From positions 5,322,001 through 5,386,000 of the forward strand of contig NC_019771.1 of NCBI RefSeq assembly GCF_000317695.1: a DNA stretch of 64,000 bases, given 5' to 3'. This stretch comes from Anabaena cylindrica PCC 7122 (GTDB lineage: Bacteria; Cyanobacteriota; Cyanobacteriia; Cyanobacteriales; Nostocaceae). The notes beneath the pieces are model-generated. The model was not told where the DNA came from. It was given only the letters and a program-made list of their open reading frames with translations, and did no database searches. The first letter of the stretch is position 1. Each line of letters opens with the position of its first letter. Below, piece by piece: positions 17,757 through 28,355 of this stretch. A program made the translations under genes and the position numbers.

Positions 17757-18244
17757 CAGCATCCTAGAGAATCACGAGTTTCAACACCAGTCCGGGAATT
17801 TACACCACTGGCTTTTTGACATAGCTCTTTTATTTGCGCTTTGTCCAGAATTGCATCAGTAAAATCTGCACCTGCAATATTCACATCAGTAAAAATGGAA
17901 CGTAGTAAAAGAGCTTCTAATAAAATGGCATCACTTAAATCAGCCCCATTCAATTTTACCTGATCAATCATGGCATTTGTTAAATCGGCTCCATGTAAAT
18001 TTGCTTGAGTCATTACTGAAGCACTTAATACTGCTCCCCGTAAGTCAGCACCTGTAAAATTCGCCATTTCTAAATTAGCGTTAGAAAACTCCGCAGCTTG
18101 TAAGCTTTGTCCCGAAAAATCCTGTCTTCCTAACTCTGCATTACTAAATGATAGGGGGTGAGTCCAGTTTACTGCTAGTGCTGGAGATGCCACACACCAA
18201 ATCATAATTCCTAAAAGTAATGCTAATCCTTGCCGCAAATACAT
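17756..18244 (-). CDS. exported pentapeptide-repeat protein
   Basis: About 162 residues. The N-terminus has a signal peptide (hydrophobic segment LALLLGIMIWCVASPALA). From about residue 40 the chain follows the A(D/N)LXX pentapeptide pattern: FSNANLEMANFTGADLRGAV, then ADLTNAMIDQVKLNGADLSDA, ending with ADFTDAILDK. Such proteins form a right-handed quadrilateral beta helix, here probably in the periplasm or thylakoid lumen. The C-terminus has a cysteine pair (ELCQKASG and DSLGC), seen in lumenal relatives. The stop overlaps the purK start. A TTG at 18250 is a possible earlier start; ATG 18244 was used. Confidence 0.88.
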   Translation of the reverse strand: MYLRQGLALLLGIMIWCVASPALAVNWTHPLSFSNAELGRQDFSGQSLQAAEFSNANLEMANFTGADLRGAVLSASVMTQANLHGADLTNAMIDQVKLNGADLSDAILLEALLLRSIFTDVNIAGADFTDAILDKAQIKELCQKASGVNSRTGVETRDSLGC

Positions 18245-18250
18245 ATTCAA

Positions 18251-18648
18251 TAGCCAAAAAAAGTGTTTAATTTATTTCAGCTTATCGCATTCTGTTGGAG
18301 TGGTTTACTGCCTTTGCTGAAAGATTTGTCATAAATTGCTTGAGTTGTCAGCAAAATCTCAGCTAATTTCTAACTTGAGGCTGATGTCAATCTAGGGTTG
18401 AATTTTTCATCATGGCAATAATTAAAATAATGTAAATACAGCCAAAATCTGTCGAAAATCAGTGTTTTTGAGATCAGCAGAGTGAAACCCGGATGAAATG
18501 TAATTCCCCATTACCCTTTCTCTACGCCTATAAGTAGGGTTTTAGTAATGCTAAATCTCTACACTAAGATAATAGTTAAGTTATATATTTATTGGTTTTA
18601 GAATTACTTAAGAATTTAGCACTGACTCGCCAATTTATTTACATTCAT
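18251..18648. other. gene-free upstream region of the pentapeptide-purK unit
   Basis: About 400 bp, AT-rich, with no ORF support, no repeat family and no recognised regulatory motif. It should contain the promoter for the minus-strand pentapeptide-purK-6S unit. Confidence 0.35.
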
Positions 18649-18843
18649 TTACATAGTAAAGTTTATTATCGTTTGCTGGAAACCATCGGTTGATGCTGTT
18701 ATTGTTCTAATTAAGGGAATCAGTCTGTGAGGATGATTTACATATGCCTCAAGTGCTGAACTCAATTTTACGATTATGGAATTAGCGTTAATCTTATAAG
18801 CATTTGTTAGCTTGTCAGGAATCGTCGATAAATCTATATTCAC
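18649..18843 (-). CDS. possible small hypothetical protein
   Basis: A 64-residue frame with an ATG start and plausible cyanobacterial codon use, containing KLSSALEAYVNHPHRLIPLI. It has no motif, no strong ribosome site and no recognised family. It is divergent from the gene at 18880. It may be a chance ORF; kept at low confidence because the composition looks protein-like. Confidence 0.25.
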   Translation of the reverse strand: MNIDLSTIPDKLTNAYKINANSIIVKLSSALEAYVNHPHRLIPLIRTITASTDGFQQTIINFTM

Positions 18844-18879
18844 TCACTAATCAAATTGAAACCTGGAAGTATTACCCCT

Positions 18880-19206
18880 ATGATGAATAATCATTACTCT
18901 ATTCAATGGATTGAAGCATGGTGCATGGAAAATGGCTGGACAGATTTATTTATCGAACGTCGTGATAATTTTTGGGCGTTTCCTCCTGGAGGAGTAATGC
19001 CAGAACCAATTCCAGTTCATGTTTTGAGAGTCATTAAAGAAGAGAATGGACTCACTAATCAAGAAATGATATGGTCGATGTCCGCTGTGGTAATTAGCAT
19101 TTTAGCTATTATTTATACATTTGTTTTAAAATGTCCTATGCCGTTAGTTTTTGCTTTCGCATTTAATGCAGTGACGGTGGCACAACTTGAGTTAGAAGAT
19201 GACTAA
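18880..19206 (+). CDS. conserved cyanobacterial hypothetical membrane protein
   Basis: A protein of 108 residues from the ATG at 18880 (GGAAG lies 10 nt upstream; the frame is open to a TTG at 18856). The N-terminal half is soluble with the conserved-looking segment WIEAWCMENGWTDLFIERR and FWAFPPGGVMPEPIP. The C-terminal half has one or two hydrophobic segments (SAVVISILAIIYTFVL and PLVFAFAFNAVTVAQ) before an acidic end. I recall similar sequences in other cyanobacteria, always without function. It is transcribed alone. Confidence 0.75.
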   Translation: MMNNHYSIQWIEAWCMENGWTDLFIERRDNFWAFPPGGVMPEPIPVHVLRVIKEENGLTNQEMIWSMSAVVISILAIIYTFVLKCPMPLVFAFAFNAVTVAQLELEDD

Positions 19207-19224
19207 TATTATTAATTTCGGGAT

Positions 19225-19332
19225 TATAGCAATTCCCAAGCTCATAAAATACACCCCACCCGCACTGTCGCGCACCCTCCCTTGGTAAGGGGAGGGTTAA
19301 TTTTGTATCTAATTAGAGTGGGAAAGGCTGTA
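19225..19332 (-). repeat. MITE-like repeat, copy 1 of an inverted pair
   Basis: Begins TATAGCAATTCCCAAGCTCA and ends GAGTGGGAAAGGCTGTA. Its reverse complement matches 19559-19677 at about 90 percent by eye, with an 11-12 bp deletion in the CCCTCCCC tract. The terminal bases are of the TATAGC type shared by the whole family in this window. Confidence 0.75.
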
Positions 19333-19558
19333 GTTAAAATTACTCTCTCTGAATACAGATGAAGGTAGTTTTTTGTATAGCAAAATTCAAGAGTTAGGAG
19401 TGAAACTGGCTTGGTGTATAGGTTTAAATTTTGATTCTGTACCTTATTGATCTGCAATTTGCTGTATGTAGACTTTATTAAGATTAAATAAGGCAGAGCC
19501 TTAGATAAGGCATTCCCATACTCTATATGGGAACGAGACAATTAACTAGTATTTTTAA

Positions 19559-19677
19559 TATAGCCTTTCCCACTCTAGTTAAATACAAAATTACCCCTCC
19601 CCAACCCTCCCCTTACCAAGGGGAGGGTGCGCGACAGCGCGGGTGGGGTGTATTTCATGAGCTTGGCAATTGCTATA
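19559..19677 (+). repeat. MITE-like repeat, copy 2 of an inverted pair
   Basis: Begins TATAGCCTTTCCCACTCTAG and ends GGCAATTGCTATA, so its own ends are short inverted repeats (TATAGC/GCTATA). The interior has GGGGAGGGTGCGCGACAGCG and GGTGGGGTGTATTTCATGAG, shared with 10657-10744. No ORF inside, as expected for a non-autonomous element. Confidence 0.75.
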
Positions 19678-19916
19678 GCTAATTTCATTTAAATGAGATA
19701 CAAAATTGAATAATGAAACTCTTGTGGTGCTGGCATCTTGCCCGCTAGGTATGTACCTCCTGACAAAGAAATCTGTTGTATTTTAATACTCATTATTTAT
19801 GCAAGAAAAGGCATTCCCATACAGAGTATGGAAACGAAATATGAGATAACGCACATCTTCATTACGAACATATTTATTTATATCCCTTTTTCCCGTTCCC
19901 TATTTTCTCTCCATAA

Positions 19917-21815
19917 CTACTGAAGATAATAATCAAATCGTTCTCGAAGTTGTTCAATTGTTAAATTCTGAGTCCAATACTCTATTAAAGCATGACCAAA
20001 TGCCCAGGCATTACGATCTGGAGTGGTAGAATTTTCTAATAACAATGGCCATAGGGATAGTAAATCAAAATTACGTGATTTGGAATTATCTGTATTTAAT
20101 AGGGGAAATAGTTCATAAGCCATTTGTAATTTACCAATAACTATGGGTAATTGTTCGACGGGAATTTGTTGTGCGAGGAGATAGGCAAGGGTAGGAGTAC
20201 CTGTTGAGAGAGTAGAAATAAATTGCAAAACAGGACTTTTTAGAAGTGTGGTTAGTCCTTGGGTTGTGGCCATTTGAAAGGTATAATGATCGATGATTTT
20301 TGCTGCTGCTAGGGTGCGGGTTTCTAGGTTACGTAAAAAGCGGGTGAGACGTAATTGTTTGACAGGAGATATAGTTTCTACTAATCCCCAAGATAATTCT
20401 TCTATTCCCCAAGCAGTGCGATCGCTTTTTATATCACTGGTAACAATTGGTAAAACTAAATTTGCGTAATTTCCTAATAGTTGTTTTCGATATTCTGTGG
20501 CTTCTCGAATGGAAATTTCTTTTGGCTTTTCTCCGGTTTCCCAATTGTATGGGGGTTGCCATTCCCGGAGAGGACGCAAACGATCTACTTGGGTAACAAT
20601 GGTAATGATGGGTAAATCTGCAACTTCGGCTTTTATCTCTTCTAAAAAGTCTACATCCATCTGCAAGGCGGGATCAAGTGCGGGGGTGATTAATAACAGT
20701 AAGTCGGCATTACTGGCATAATCAAGAACTACATCCCGCAAATCATCGCGTTTTACTTGTTCATAACCGGGAGTATCCAAGAGGTTGAGGGTTTCACCGC
20801 TTGCGGTTTCCCAGTGATAGTTTTGAATTTTATCTGTACTGGGTAATACATCAACTGCGGCAAATTCGGCTTGAAAGAGAGTGTTAATTAAACTACTTTT
20901 ACCTGCACCTGTGCGTCCCACGAGGAGAATATTAACGGGTTTTTGGGCAACTATTTCTGGGGGTTCTGCTTGGGTGAGGATGTCGCGCAGGGTTTGGGTT
21001 TTGTCTGGGGATAGGGTGGGGGTAGATAATTCAATTGTAGTCCCGGCGTAGAGTGCGATCGCTTGTTTGCATAAATTTCGCAAAGCAGCTTCTCTGAATA
21101 ATTGGCTCAAATTTATCAGTAATTCTTGAGAAGCGCGGTTACTTGTACCTTGGCTGGCACGTTTTGCGACTGCTGCGACTGGATTTAATACCCACTGCGC
21201 CCAATTCCAAGCTTGCCAAAATTTACGGGCTGATGGTTCTAACTTGCGGTAGATTTGGTATGCTTGGTAAGCCTGTCCGACGGTAACTTGATTAAGAACA
21301 GGGGATAATTTTTGCATCCATTGATCCATATCATCTACTGTGCCGCGAATTAAACCATATACTTGGGGAATGTAGATGTTTAGTAGGGGATATTTTACTT
21401 CAGGATTGTAAATGTGTGCGATCGCTACTACTAAATCTTGACATCTTTGCCAAAAGCTTTGCCAGTCTTCCCAAATCAGAGAATCATTTTGTGCTGCGGT
21501 AAGAATTTTTTGTAATTCTGCTTCTGCTTGTTGGGTGTTGTCTTTTGTTGTTGACACATCTAGATTATTACTAGTGGTATTAGATGCCAATTCTTCCCGC
21601 ATCTCTGCAAAAACAGCTTCAATCTGATTAACAGCCGGTTTAGTCCAGCGTACCAGCAACCAACGCCAACCGACAAACACAATAGTAAATACACCCCAAA
21701 TCCAACTTAATCCCCAAGTGTGAATTTGCATTCCTGCGGCTATGAGTAGGAATGAGATCATCACCGCAATAGGTGAAACTATAATTATCCATTGCCAGAT
21801 TTTTAAGCGTACCAT
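19917..21815 (-). CDS. membrane-associated Era/dynamin-like GTPase
   Basis: 632 residues. Two transmembrane helices lie at the N-terminus (~10-30 and ~33-52). A helical region follows, then a TRAFAC-class GTPase domain: G1 GRTGAGKSS at 300-308, G3 DTPG at 347-350, G4 TQVD at 408-411. The C-terminal ~150 residues are helical with a hydrophobic stretch. The layout matches cyanobacterial GTPase/DUF697-like proteins; membrane remodelling or a checkpoint role is possible but unproven. It has no close operon partner. Upstream lies the heptamer-repeat block at 21921. Confidence 0.85.
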   Translation of the reverse strand: MVRLKIWQWIIIVSPIAVMISFLLIAAGMQIHTWGLSWIWGVFTIVFVGWRWLLVRWTKPAVNQIEAVFAEMREELASNTTSNNLDVSTTKDNTQQAEAELQKILTAAQNDSLIWEDWQSFWQRCQDLVVAIAHIYNPEVKYPLLNIYIPQVYGLIRGTVDDMDQWMQKLSPVLNQVTVGQAYQAYQIYRKLEPSARKFWQAWNWAQWVLNPVAAVAKRASQGTSNRASQELLINLSQLFREAALRNLCKQAIALYAGTTIELSTPTLSPDKTQTLRDILTQAEPPEIVAQKPVNILLVGRTGAGKSSLINTLFQAEFAAVDVLPSTDKIQNYHWETASGETLNLLDTPGYEQVKRDDLRDVVLDYASNADLLLLITPALDPALQMDVDFLEEIKAEVADLPIITIVTQVDRLRPLREWQPPYNWETGEKPKEISIREATEYRKQLLGNYANLVLPIVTSDIKSDRTAWGIEELSWGLVETISPVKQLRLTRFLRNLETRTLAAAKIIDHYTFQMATTQGLTTLLKSPVLQFISTLSTGTPTLAYLLAQQIPVEQLPIVIGKLQMAYELFPLLNTDNSKSRNFDLLSLWPLLLENSTTPDRNAWAFGHALIEYWTQNLTIEQLRERFDYYLQ

Positions 21816-22371
<556 letters not shown>

Positions 22372-25300
22372 TTACCCATCTTTGTTTAAAAGCTGTTGAA
22401 TCGTGGTAGCCAGTTGTTTGAGCATAACTGGCTTAGTCAAATAATCATTTGCCCCCGCTTCTAAACATCGTTCACGATCGCCTGTCATGGCCAAAGCCGT
22501 GAGTGCAATGATCGGTATATTGATTAATTTAGGATCGAGGCGAATTTGTGTCATAGCCTCTAATCCATCCATTCCCGGCATTTGAATATCCATTAAAATC
22601 AAATTAGGCTGGTGAGTTTTAGCAAGGTTAACGGCTTCATGACCATCCCTAGCTAAGATAATTTGATAGCCTTTGGCTTCCAGATAGCTAGAAAATGTAA
22701 TAATGTTGGCTTCATTATCTTCTGCTAACAAAATCAAGGGGGCTTGGCTTTCAGCTTCCTCAGCAGTTAGGAAGTCCAATTCTGAAGTAGAGGCTGATTG
22801 ATCATCTGTGGTGATTTCAGATAAAAGGGGACTACAGGGTAAATCAATCATAAAGCAACTACCTACACCAAGTTCACTGGTTAGCCCTACCTGACCACCA
22901 TGAAGTTCGACAATTTGTTTCACTAATGCTAGTCCCAAACCTGTACCGTTATACTGACGACTTAAGGAACTATCAATTTGGATGAAAGGATGAAATAGTC
23001 TATTGATATTCTCCGGGGAGATCCCAATGCCAGTATCAATCACGGTAATTCGCAAGAAGCCCTGGGGGAAGAAATCAGCGTTCTCCATGTCGGGGTGAAA
23101 TTGGGTGACTTCTAAAGTAATGCTTCCTCCTTGTGGAGTAAATTTCACTCCATTATTAAGTAGGTTAATTAATACTTGACGAATCCGTCTTTCATCGACG
23201 AACAGATCAGGTAGGTTTTGTGGCAGTTTAATATTTAGCTTGATGCGCTTTTTCAGTGCTTGCTGTTTGATAAATGCCAAACTGGATTGGCACAGATGAG
23301 ATACAGAAATTGAAGTACAGTTGAGATTGATCTGTCCGGCTTCAATTTTGGCTAAATCCAGGATGTCATTGATCAATTCCAGTAGATGATTACCGCTATT
23401 CTCAACAGTTTTTAATGCTTTGAGTTGGCGTTCGTTAATGCCGCCAAAAACTTGCTCTTGCAGAGCTTCAGTCATGCCTAAAATAGCGTTTAAGGGAGTA
23501 CGTAGTTCATGACTCATGTTGGCGAGAAATTCATCCTTGAGGCGGGTGGCGCGGGCGAGTTCTTCGTTAGAAATGGCCAGTTGTTGATTGCTGTGGGTTA
23601 ACTTTATTTCTGTTTTCTGCCTTTCTGTGAGTTCTTGCTGTAATTTTTCAAAAAGATTTGCTTGTTGAATTGCGATCGCTAACTGGTTAGCAATTTGTTG
23701 GAGAAGTTGGGCTTCACAGTCTTTCCAGATTCGTTTTTCTGAGCAAGCATGAACAACCAAAACGCCCCAAAGTTTGTTATTTTCCCCAGAGGCTACCCAG
23801 CGATTTTTTTCTCCATCTTGCGCTTCTTGCAAAATCGGTGCGACGATTTTCGACTGGACTTGACCTTCGATGGAATATTCCACCAGGCAATCTGTCCAAA
23901 TATCTTCCATGACATCGGTTACAATCCGGGGTTGCCCTTGCCAGTAGTAATCAAGAATTTCTTGAGACCAGACTTCATTATCCCAGTGGCGGTTTTTGAG
24001 GCTTACTAACTCACCAGAAACGGCTTCTTCAACAATTTGGCTTTCACCGTCAGCAAAAAGACGAAAAACGATGACGCGATCGCAATTAAGCGAGTTTTTG
24101 ATCTCCTGAGTCACCGTTGCTAAAATATCTTTGATATCTAGCGAGTCTCGAATTTTCTGCACTATTTTCCCTAGAGTGCGCTGTTGCTGTAACTGATGAG
24201 AGATAGCTAATTCAGCTTTTTGGCGGATGATCAATTCTGCTTGGACTTGTTGATATAAATTTGCTTGGTAAATAGCGATCGCTAACTGGCTGGCAATTTG
24301 TTGTAATAATTCGATTTCCCCCGTTGTCCACCAATAAGGCTGATCATTTTGGTACATCCCTAACAGACCCCAGAGTGATTCACCTACGAAAATGGGTGTA
24401 ATCACATAAGCTCTGGCTTGAAACTGTTCCAAAAGTTCAATATGACAGGGCTGCAAACCAGCTTGATAAATATCACGGACTATTAAGGTTTCGTAGTTTC
24501 GGAATCTACCTCCTTGAGTTTCTTGGAGATAGGTGTCTTGCCAAACCTTTTTAACATCAGATTCTGCTGCAAGCTTTACCCAACCAGGAACCACAGCCTC
24601 GGTAATAAATTCACCACTCCAATCGGGTTGAAAGCGGTAAACTGCTACCCGATCTACTACCAGTAATGATCTAGCCTCATTGACAGAAGTATTGAGAATG
24701 ACTTCAATTTCTAGGGATTCACGAATTGCTTGGCTAAGAGTTAAGAGCAACTGTTTGTACATCGCCTCCTGTTGCAGAGAGAGTTCAGCTTCTTGACGTT
24801 CCCGCAGTGCAGCTTTTTGTTCGCTAATATCCACCACCACACAAATAGTTTGATCCTTTGATTCCGGGAGGATCGCTGCTCCAATGAGAACAGGAATTCG
24901 GCTACCATCCTGACGGTAGTATGCCTTTTCCCAGGGGTCAATTTCGCCATATTTCATCAGGTGATCTATGGCGGCAAAGTCGGTCGGTATATATTCAGAT
25001 GGAGTAATTGCTAACCAATTAATTGCCCCGGCATTGAAGTCATCCCTAGTGTAGCCAAGCATCTGTAAGAAACGATCATTGGTATCAAGAATACGCCCCT
25101 GAAAATCAGCAAAAATCATCCCAACTACACTAGAATCAAACATTCGGCGGAAACGAAGTTCACTATTTTGCAATGCATTCTCGGCTTGTTTCCGTTCGGT
25201 AATGTCTTGATAAGTTCCCAAAATCCCAATTACTTCCCCCTTCAGATTACGCAAGGGCAATTTATTGGTTTCTAACCAGATTGTTGATCCATTGGTCTGT

Positions 25301-28032
25301 TGCTGAGTTTCAATAATGCCGAGTTTAGCTATACCAGATTCGATCACCTGGCGATCATCGGCTCGATAGATATCTGCTTCCCCATTTCGCCAAGGAAAAT
25401 CATCATCTGTCTTACCGATAACTTCAGCAGGGGAAGCAAACCCCCCACTGATAGCAAAGTTTTGGTTACAGCCTAAATAAACTGATTCTCGATTTTTCCA
25501 AAATATAAATAGGGGAAATGTATCAAGTACAGTGTAAAGAAATTGTTGTGCTTCTTCTAGGGCGAGTTCAGCTTGTTTACGCTGGGTAATATCCCGAAAA
25601 ACACCCCGTGTCGCTATCGGTTTTCCCTTGGCAAACTGACAATTGACATTGCCTTCAACGATAATTTCGCGGCCATCTTTGGTCAAAAATCTGGTTTCCA
25701 TGCTCATAGAGGGATTACCAGAAGCTAAACTTGCCATTACTGTTTGACAGTGTACAAGTTCATCGGGATGAATAACTTGAAAAATGGACAACTTTTCTAA
25801 GTCGGTATCATCGTATCCCAAGGCTTCTTTCCATGATTTATTAACAAATAAAATTCGACCATTGAGGGAAATACTTTGAATCAAATCGGTGGCATTATCG
25901 AATAAATCGCGCAGTTGAGCTTCTCTGGCTTGTAGTTTGGTTGTCCGTTGTTCTATCCTTAGTTCTAAGTTGTGATTCAAGCTAATTAAGGCATCTTTAG
26001 CTATTTTGCGTTGCAATTCTGCTGCTGCTCGTGCTGCAAATACTTGAAGAATGTCCCTAGCTTCTTTGAGTTGAGAATTATGTAAAGGCTGTACATCTAG
26101 AATGCAAAGGTTGCCAATTGCATTACCTAGATCGTCTTTTAGGGCAATGCCCAAATAACTATCTGCCCGCATCATCACCAAATCAAAATCATTAGCAAAG
26201 GCTTCTTGTATTCCGCTTTTGCAGTAAAATTGCCCATCTCTGAGGGCATATTTGCACGGTGTATGAGCCGCATAGTAGGAAACTGATGGTTGTAAAGATC
26301 CATTAGCCCAGAAACCCAGGGTATGAAGTTGATCACCCACTAGTTCGGTAACGATCGCATAGCTGACATCTAAGGCTTCGGCAATATGTTGCACTAACGC
26401 TGGAAAAAAGTCATCTCCTGTCACAGCAGCAGTTCCTGTTACCAATTTTTGCAGTGTTGATTCAGCCCGTTGGCGTTCTCTTAGTTCTTCCTGTAATTTT
26501 TGGTGGGTGGTAGCTTGCTGAAGGGCGATCGCTAGTTGTACTGTTAACAGTTTCAATAGTTCGATTTCTGAATCTTGCCACTGACGGGGGTGCTGGCTTT
26601 CGGTAACGTTGAGAAAGCCCCACAATTCATCACCACACATCAGCGGCATCAAAATTTTGGCACGGATATCGAGGCTAATTAACAGATTGCGGTGACAGTC
26701 TGACATCTCGGTCGTGTAGATATCTGGCACAATGCGAATCTTGCCTTGCTGATAGATCTCAACAAGTTGTTGGCTAATACATTGGTCTTGACTTTGTTGC
26801 CCTAGCAGAGATAGGGTGCAGCCTGTGGACTCAGCCACAGTAATTAGTTTCCCATTGGCTTCTAATTGCCAAATAGTGACGCGATCGCAATTCAGCAATT
26901 GCCGTATCTGTTCAACTGTTGTATCCAGAATTGTTTGCAAATTCAGGGATGATCGAATTTGAGTAGCGATTATTGCCACCAGTTTTTCTTGCTCTGTTTT
27001 AGTCTGGAGAGCGATGTTTTGATCTGCTAATTCTTTTTCTAATTCAACGGTGCGAGTTTCTAGGAGGAGGATTTTTTCTGCTTCTAACCGCAATACTTTT
27101 TCTTCTAATACCTCTGCCAGTTTGTAGAGTTCTAAAGGGTTAAGTGTCTGTAGTAGACTATTTTGGGTGACTATTCCCAATAAATTCCCTTCCTCATTCG
27201 TCACTGCCAATTTCCGAATTAACTGTTGTTCCATGATCTGCTGCACCATCTCCAGGGAATCATTAGGTTTCACGGAGAAAATAGGCGCACTCATGACTGT
27301 TTCGGCTTGACTAGTTTCTAAGTTCAAACCCAATACTTGAAATTTAACAATATCTTGCTCTGTGATAATTCCCACCGGAATTTGTAGTGGTTGAGCTTGG
27401 CTACCACGTTTCTGGACAATGATGACGCAACTAATGCAGTTTTTTGCCATAAGTTGGACAATCGTCCGTATGGAACTATCTAGTGCTGCACAAATTACCT
27501 CATTTGTCATTGCCGCAGATACTAGCCGCGATCGCAACGGGTATATGGGATTAGATATTTGCCGTAGACTTTCATCAGTTACTAGCCCAACCACACAATC
27601 TTGCTCATTCAGGATGGGTATGTGGCGAATGTGATACTGCTGCAAGAGATTAATTGTAGAAAATAAATCGCTAAAAGCCGATTCGTATAGGGTGACAACT
27701 GGATAAGTCATCACATCTTGAATCACCAAATTCTCTAAGGAATGTTGCTGGGAAATCAGGCGTACTACATCGCGTTCTGTGAAAATGCCCAACAACTTAC
27801 CATCTTCCATTACCAGCACGCAGCTTGGTCTTGTCTCTAAATGGAGTTCATCCAATTGCCCATCTATTATTTTAGTATTAGATATTGCTCCTACACCACC
27901 CATTTGACCGATGCCTGCTGCAAGCATTGCGATCGCATCTATTACCGTTGTCTCTGGTTTAACTATCAGAGGATTACGGATAATAGCAGATTTCAATTCT
28001 GATGGGGTAAGTATTACGGAACGGCTAAACAT
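22372..28032 (-). CDS. giant CBS/GAF/PAS hybrid sensor histidine kinase
   Basis: 1886 residues, soluble. Domains in order (approximate): four CBS modules ~15-300, coiled linker, GAF ~360-505, a second GAF-like domain ~535-690, three PAS/PAC units ~710-830, ~835-955 and ~960-1075 (each PAC followed by DITQRKQAE, DITERKQAE or DISEQKAA), GAF ~1100-1260, GAF ~1285-1465, HisKA with H-box FLANMSHELRTPLNAILGM near 1510, HATPase_c with DTGIGISPENI and NGTGLGLALVKQI, and a C-terminal receiver ~1765-1880 (LILMDIQMPGMDGLEAM). The GAFs lack an obvious cysteine in the bilin position, so light sensing is not shown. CBS pairs suggest adenylate sensing. No partner gene is adjacent. Confidence 0.92.
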   Translation of the reverse strand: MFSRSVILTPSELKSAIIRNPLIVKPETTVIDAIAMLAAGIGQMGGVGAISNTKIIDGQLDELHLETRPSCVLVMEDGKLLGIFTERDVVRLISQQHSLENLVIQDVMTYPVVTLYESAFSDLFSTINLLQQYHIRHIPILNEQDCVVGLVTDESLRQISNPIYPLRSRLVSAAMTNEVICAALDSSIRTIVQLMAKNCISCVIIVQKRGSQAQPLQIPVGIITEQDIVKFQVLGLNLETSQAETVMSAPIFSVKPNDSLEMVQQIMEQQLIRKLAVTNEEGNLLGIVTQNSLLQTLNPLELYKLAEVLEEKVLRLEAEKILLLETRTVELEKELADQNIALQTKTEQEKLVAIIATQIRSSLNLQTILDTTVEQIRQLLNCDRVTIWQLEANGKLITVAESTGCTLSLLGQQSQDQCISQQLVEIYQQGKIRIVPDIYTTEMSDCHRNLLISLDIRAKILMPLMCGDELWGFLNVTESQHPRQWQDSEIELLKLLTVQLAIALQQATTHQKLQEELRERQRAESTLQKLVTGTAAVTGDDFFPALVQHIAEALDVSYAIVTELVGDQLHTLGFWANGSLQPSVSYYAAHTPCKYALRDGQFYCKSGIQEAFANDFDLVMMRADSYLGIALKDDLGNAIGNLCILDVQPLHNSQLKEARDILQVFAARAAAELQRKIAKDALISLNHNLELRIEQRTTKLQAREAQLRDLFDNATDLIQSISLNGRILFVNKSWKEALGYDDTDLEKLSIFQVIHPDELVHCQTVMASLASGNPSMSMETRFLTKDGREIIVEGNVNCQFAKGKPIATRGVFRDITQRKQAELALEEAQQFLYTVLDTFPLFIFWKNRESVYLGCNQNFAISGGFASPAEVIGKTDDDFPWRNGEADIYRADDRQVIESGIAKLGIIETQQQTNGSTIWLETNKLPLRNLKGEVIGILGTYQDITERKQAENALQNSELRFRRMFDSSVVGMIFADFQGRILDTNDRFLQMLGYTRDDFNAGAINWLAITPSEYIPTDFAAIDHLMKYGEIDPWEKAYYRQDGSRIPVLIGAAILPESKDQTICVVVDISEQKAALRERQEAELSLQQEAMYKQLLLTLSQAIRESLEIEVILNTSVNEARSLLVVDRVAVYRFQPDWSGEFITEAVVPGWVKLAAESDVKKVWQDTYLQETQGGRFRNYETLIVRDIYQAGLQPCHIELLEQFQARAYVITPIFVGESLWGLLGMYQNDQPYWWTTGEIELLQQIASQLAIAIYQANLYQQVQAELIIRQKAELAISHQLQQQRTLGKIVQKIRDSLDIKDILATVTQEIKNSLNCDRVIVFRLFADGESQIVEEAVSGELVSLKNRHWDNEVWSQEILDYYWQGQPRIVTDVMEDIWTDCLVEYSIEGQVQSKIVAPILQEAQDGEKNRWVASGENNKLWGVLVVHACSEKRIWKDCEAQLLQQIANQLAIAIQQANLFEKLQQELTERQKTEIKLTHSNQQLAISNEELARATRLKDEFLANMSHELRTPLNAILGMTEALQEQVFGGINERQLKALKTVENSGNHLLELINDILDLAKIEAGQINLNCTSISVSHLCQSSLAFIKQQALKKRIKLNIKLPQNLPDLFVDERRIRQVLINLLNNGVKFTPQGGSITLEVTQFHPDMENADFFPQGFLRITVIDTGIGISPENINRLFHPFIQIDSSLSRQYNGTGLGLALVKQIVELHGGQVGLTSELGVGSCFMIDLPCSPLLSEITTDDQSASTSELDFLTAEEAESQAPLILLAEDNEANIITFSSYLEAKGYQIILARDGHEAVNLAKTHQPNLILMDIQMPGMDGLEAMTQIRLDPKLINIPIIALTALAMTGDRERCLEAGANDYLTKPVMLKQLATTIQQLLNKDG

Positions 28033-28355
28033 TTATTTGTGTATGGACATGGGAATGATTTATTTCACAGTCTAACAATGGAGTTGTAGCAATATTTGTG
28101 TTGAGTAAAAGTCACTGGGTAAAGGTTTTTCCTCTTTCACTCACCCACCAGATGCTTTAGGCAGTTATAGCAGGAGTCAGCAATCAGGAGTAAAACTGGC
28201 TTCTGAACTCCTTTCAACTTGTAACTAAAAAAAGTTGATGTAATATGTTTTTAAATTTGTACAACAATTGACAAGGTGGTTATTAATGCATCAATTGATC
28301 ATAAAAATCCCTCTACAAAAGGGTTATAATCCTGATTTTTAACTCCTAACTCTTG
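28033..28355. other. gap between giant kinase and sbcD-like gene
   Basis: 323 bp. A CAGGAGTAAAACTGGCTTCT segment near 28184 resembles GTTAGGAGTGAAACTGGCTT near 19393, so it is a dispersed repeat. Nothing else is identified; the promoter of the minus-strand kinase must lie in the left part. Confidence 0.4.

Larger units (their letters stand above)
19207..19916. other. repeat-filled gap
   Basis: 710 bp with no gene. It holds two opposite-facing MITE-like copies (19225-19332 and 19559-19677) and two short palindromic repeats built on CATTCCCATAC ... TATGGGAACGA (about 19509-19538 and 19810-19840). A GGCATCTTGCCCGC fragment lies at 19731. Short ORFs here are by-products of the repeats. Confidence 0.6.
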
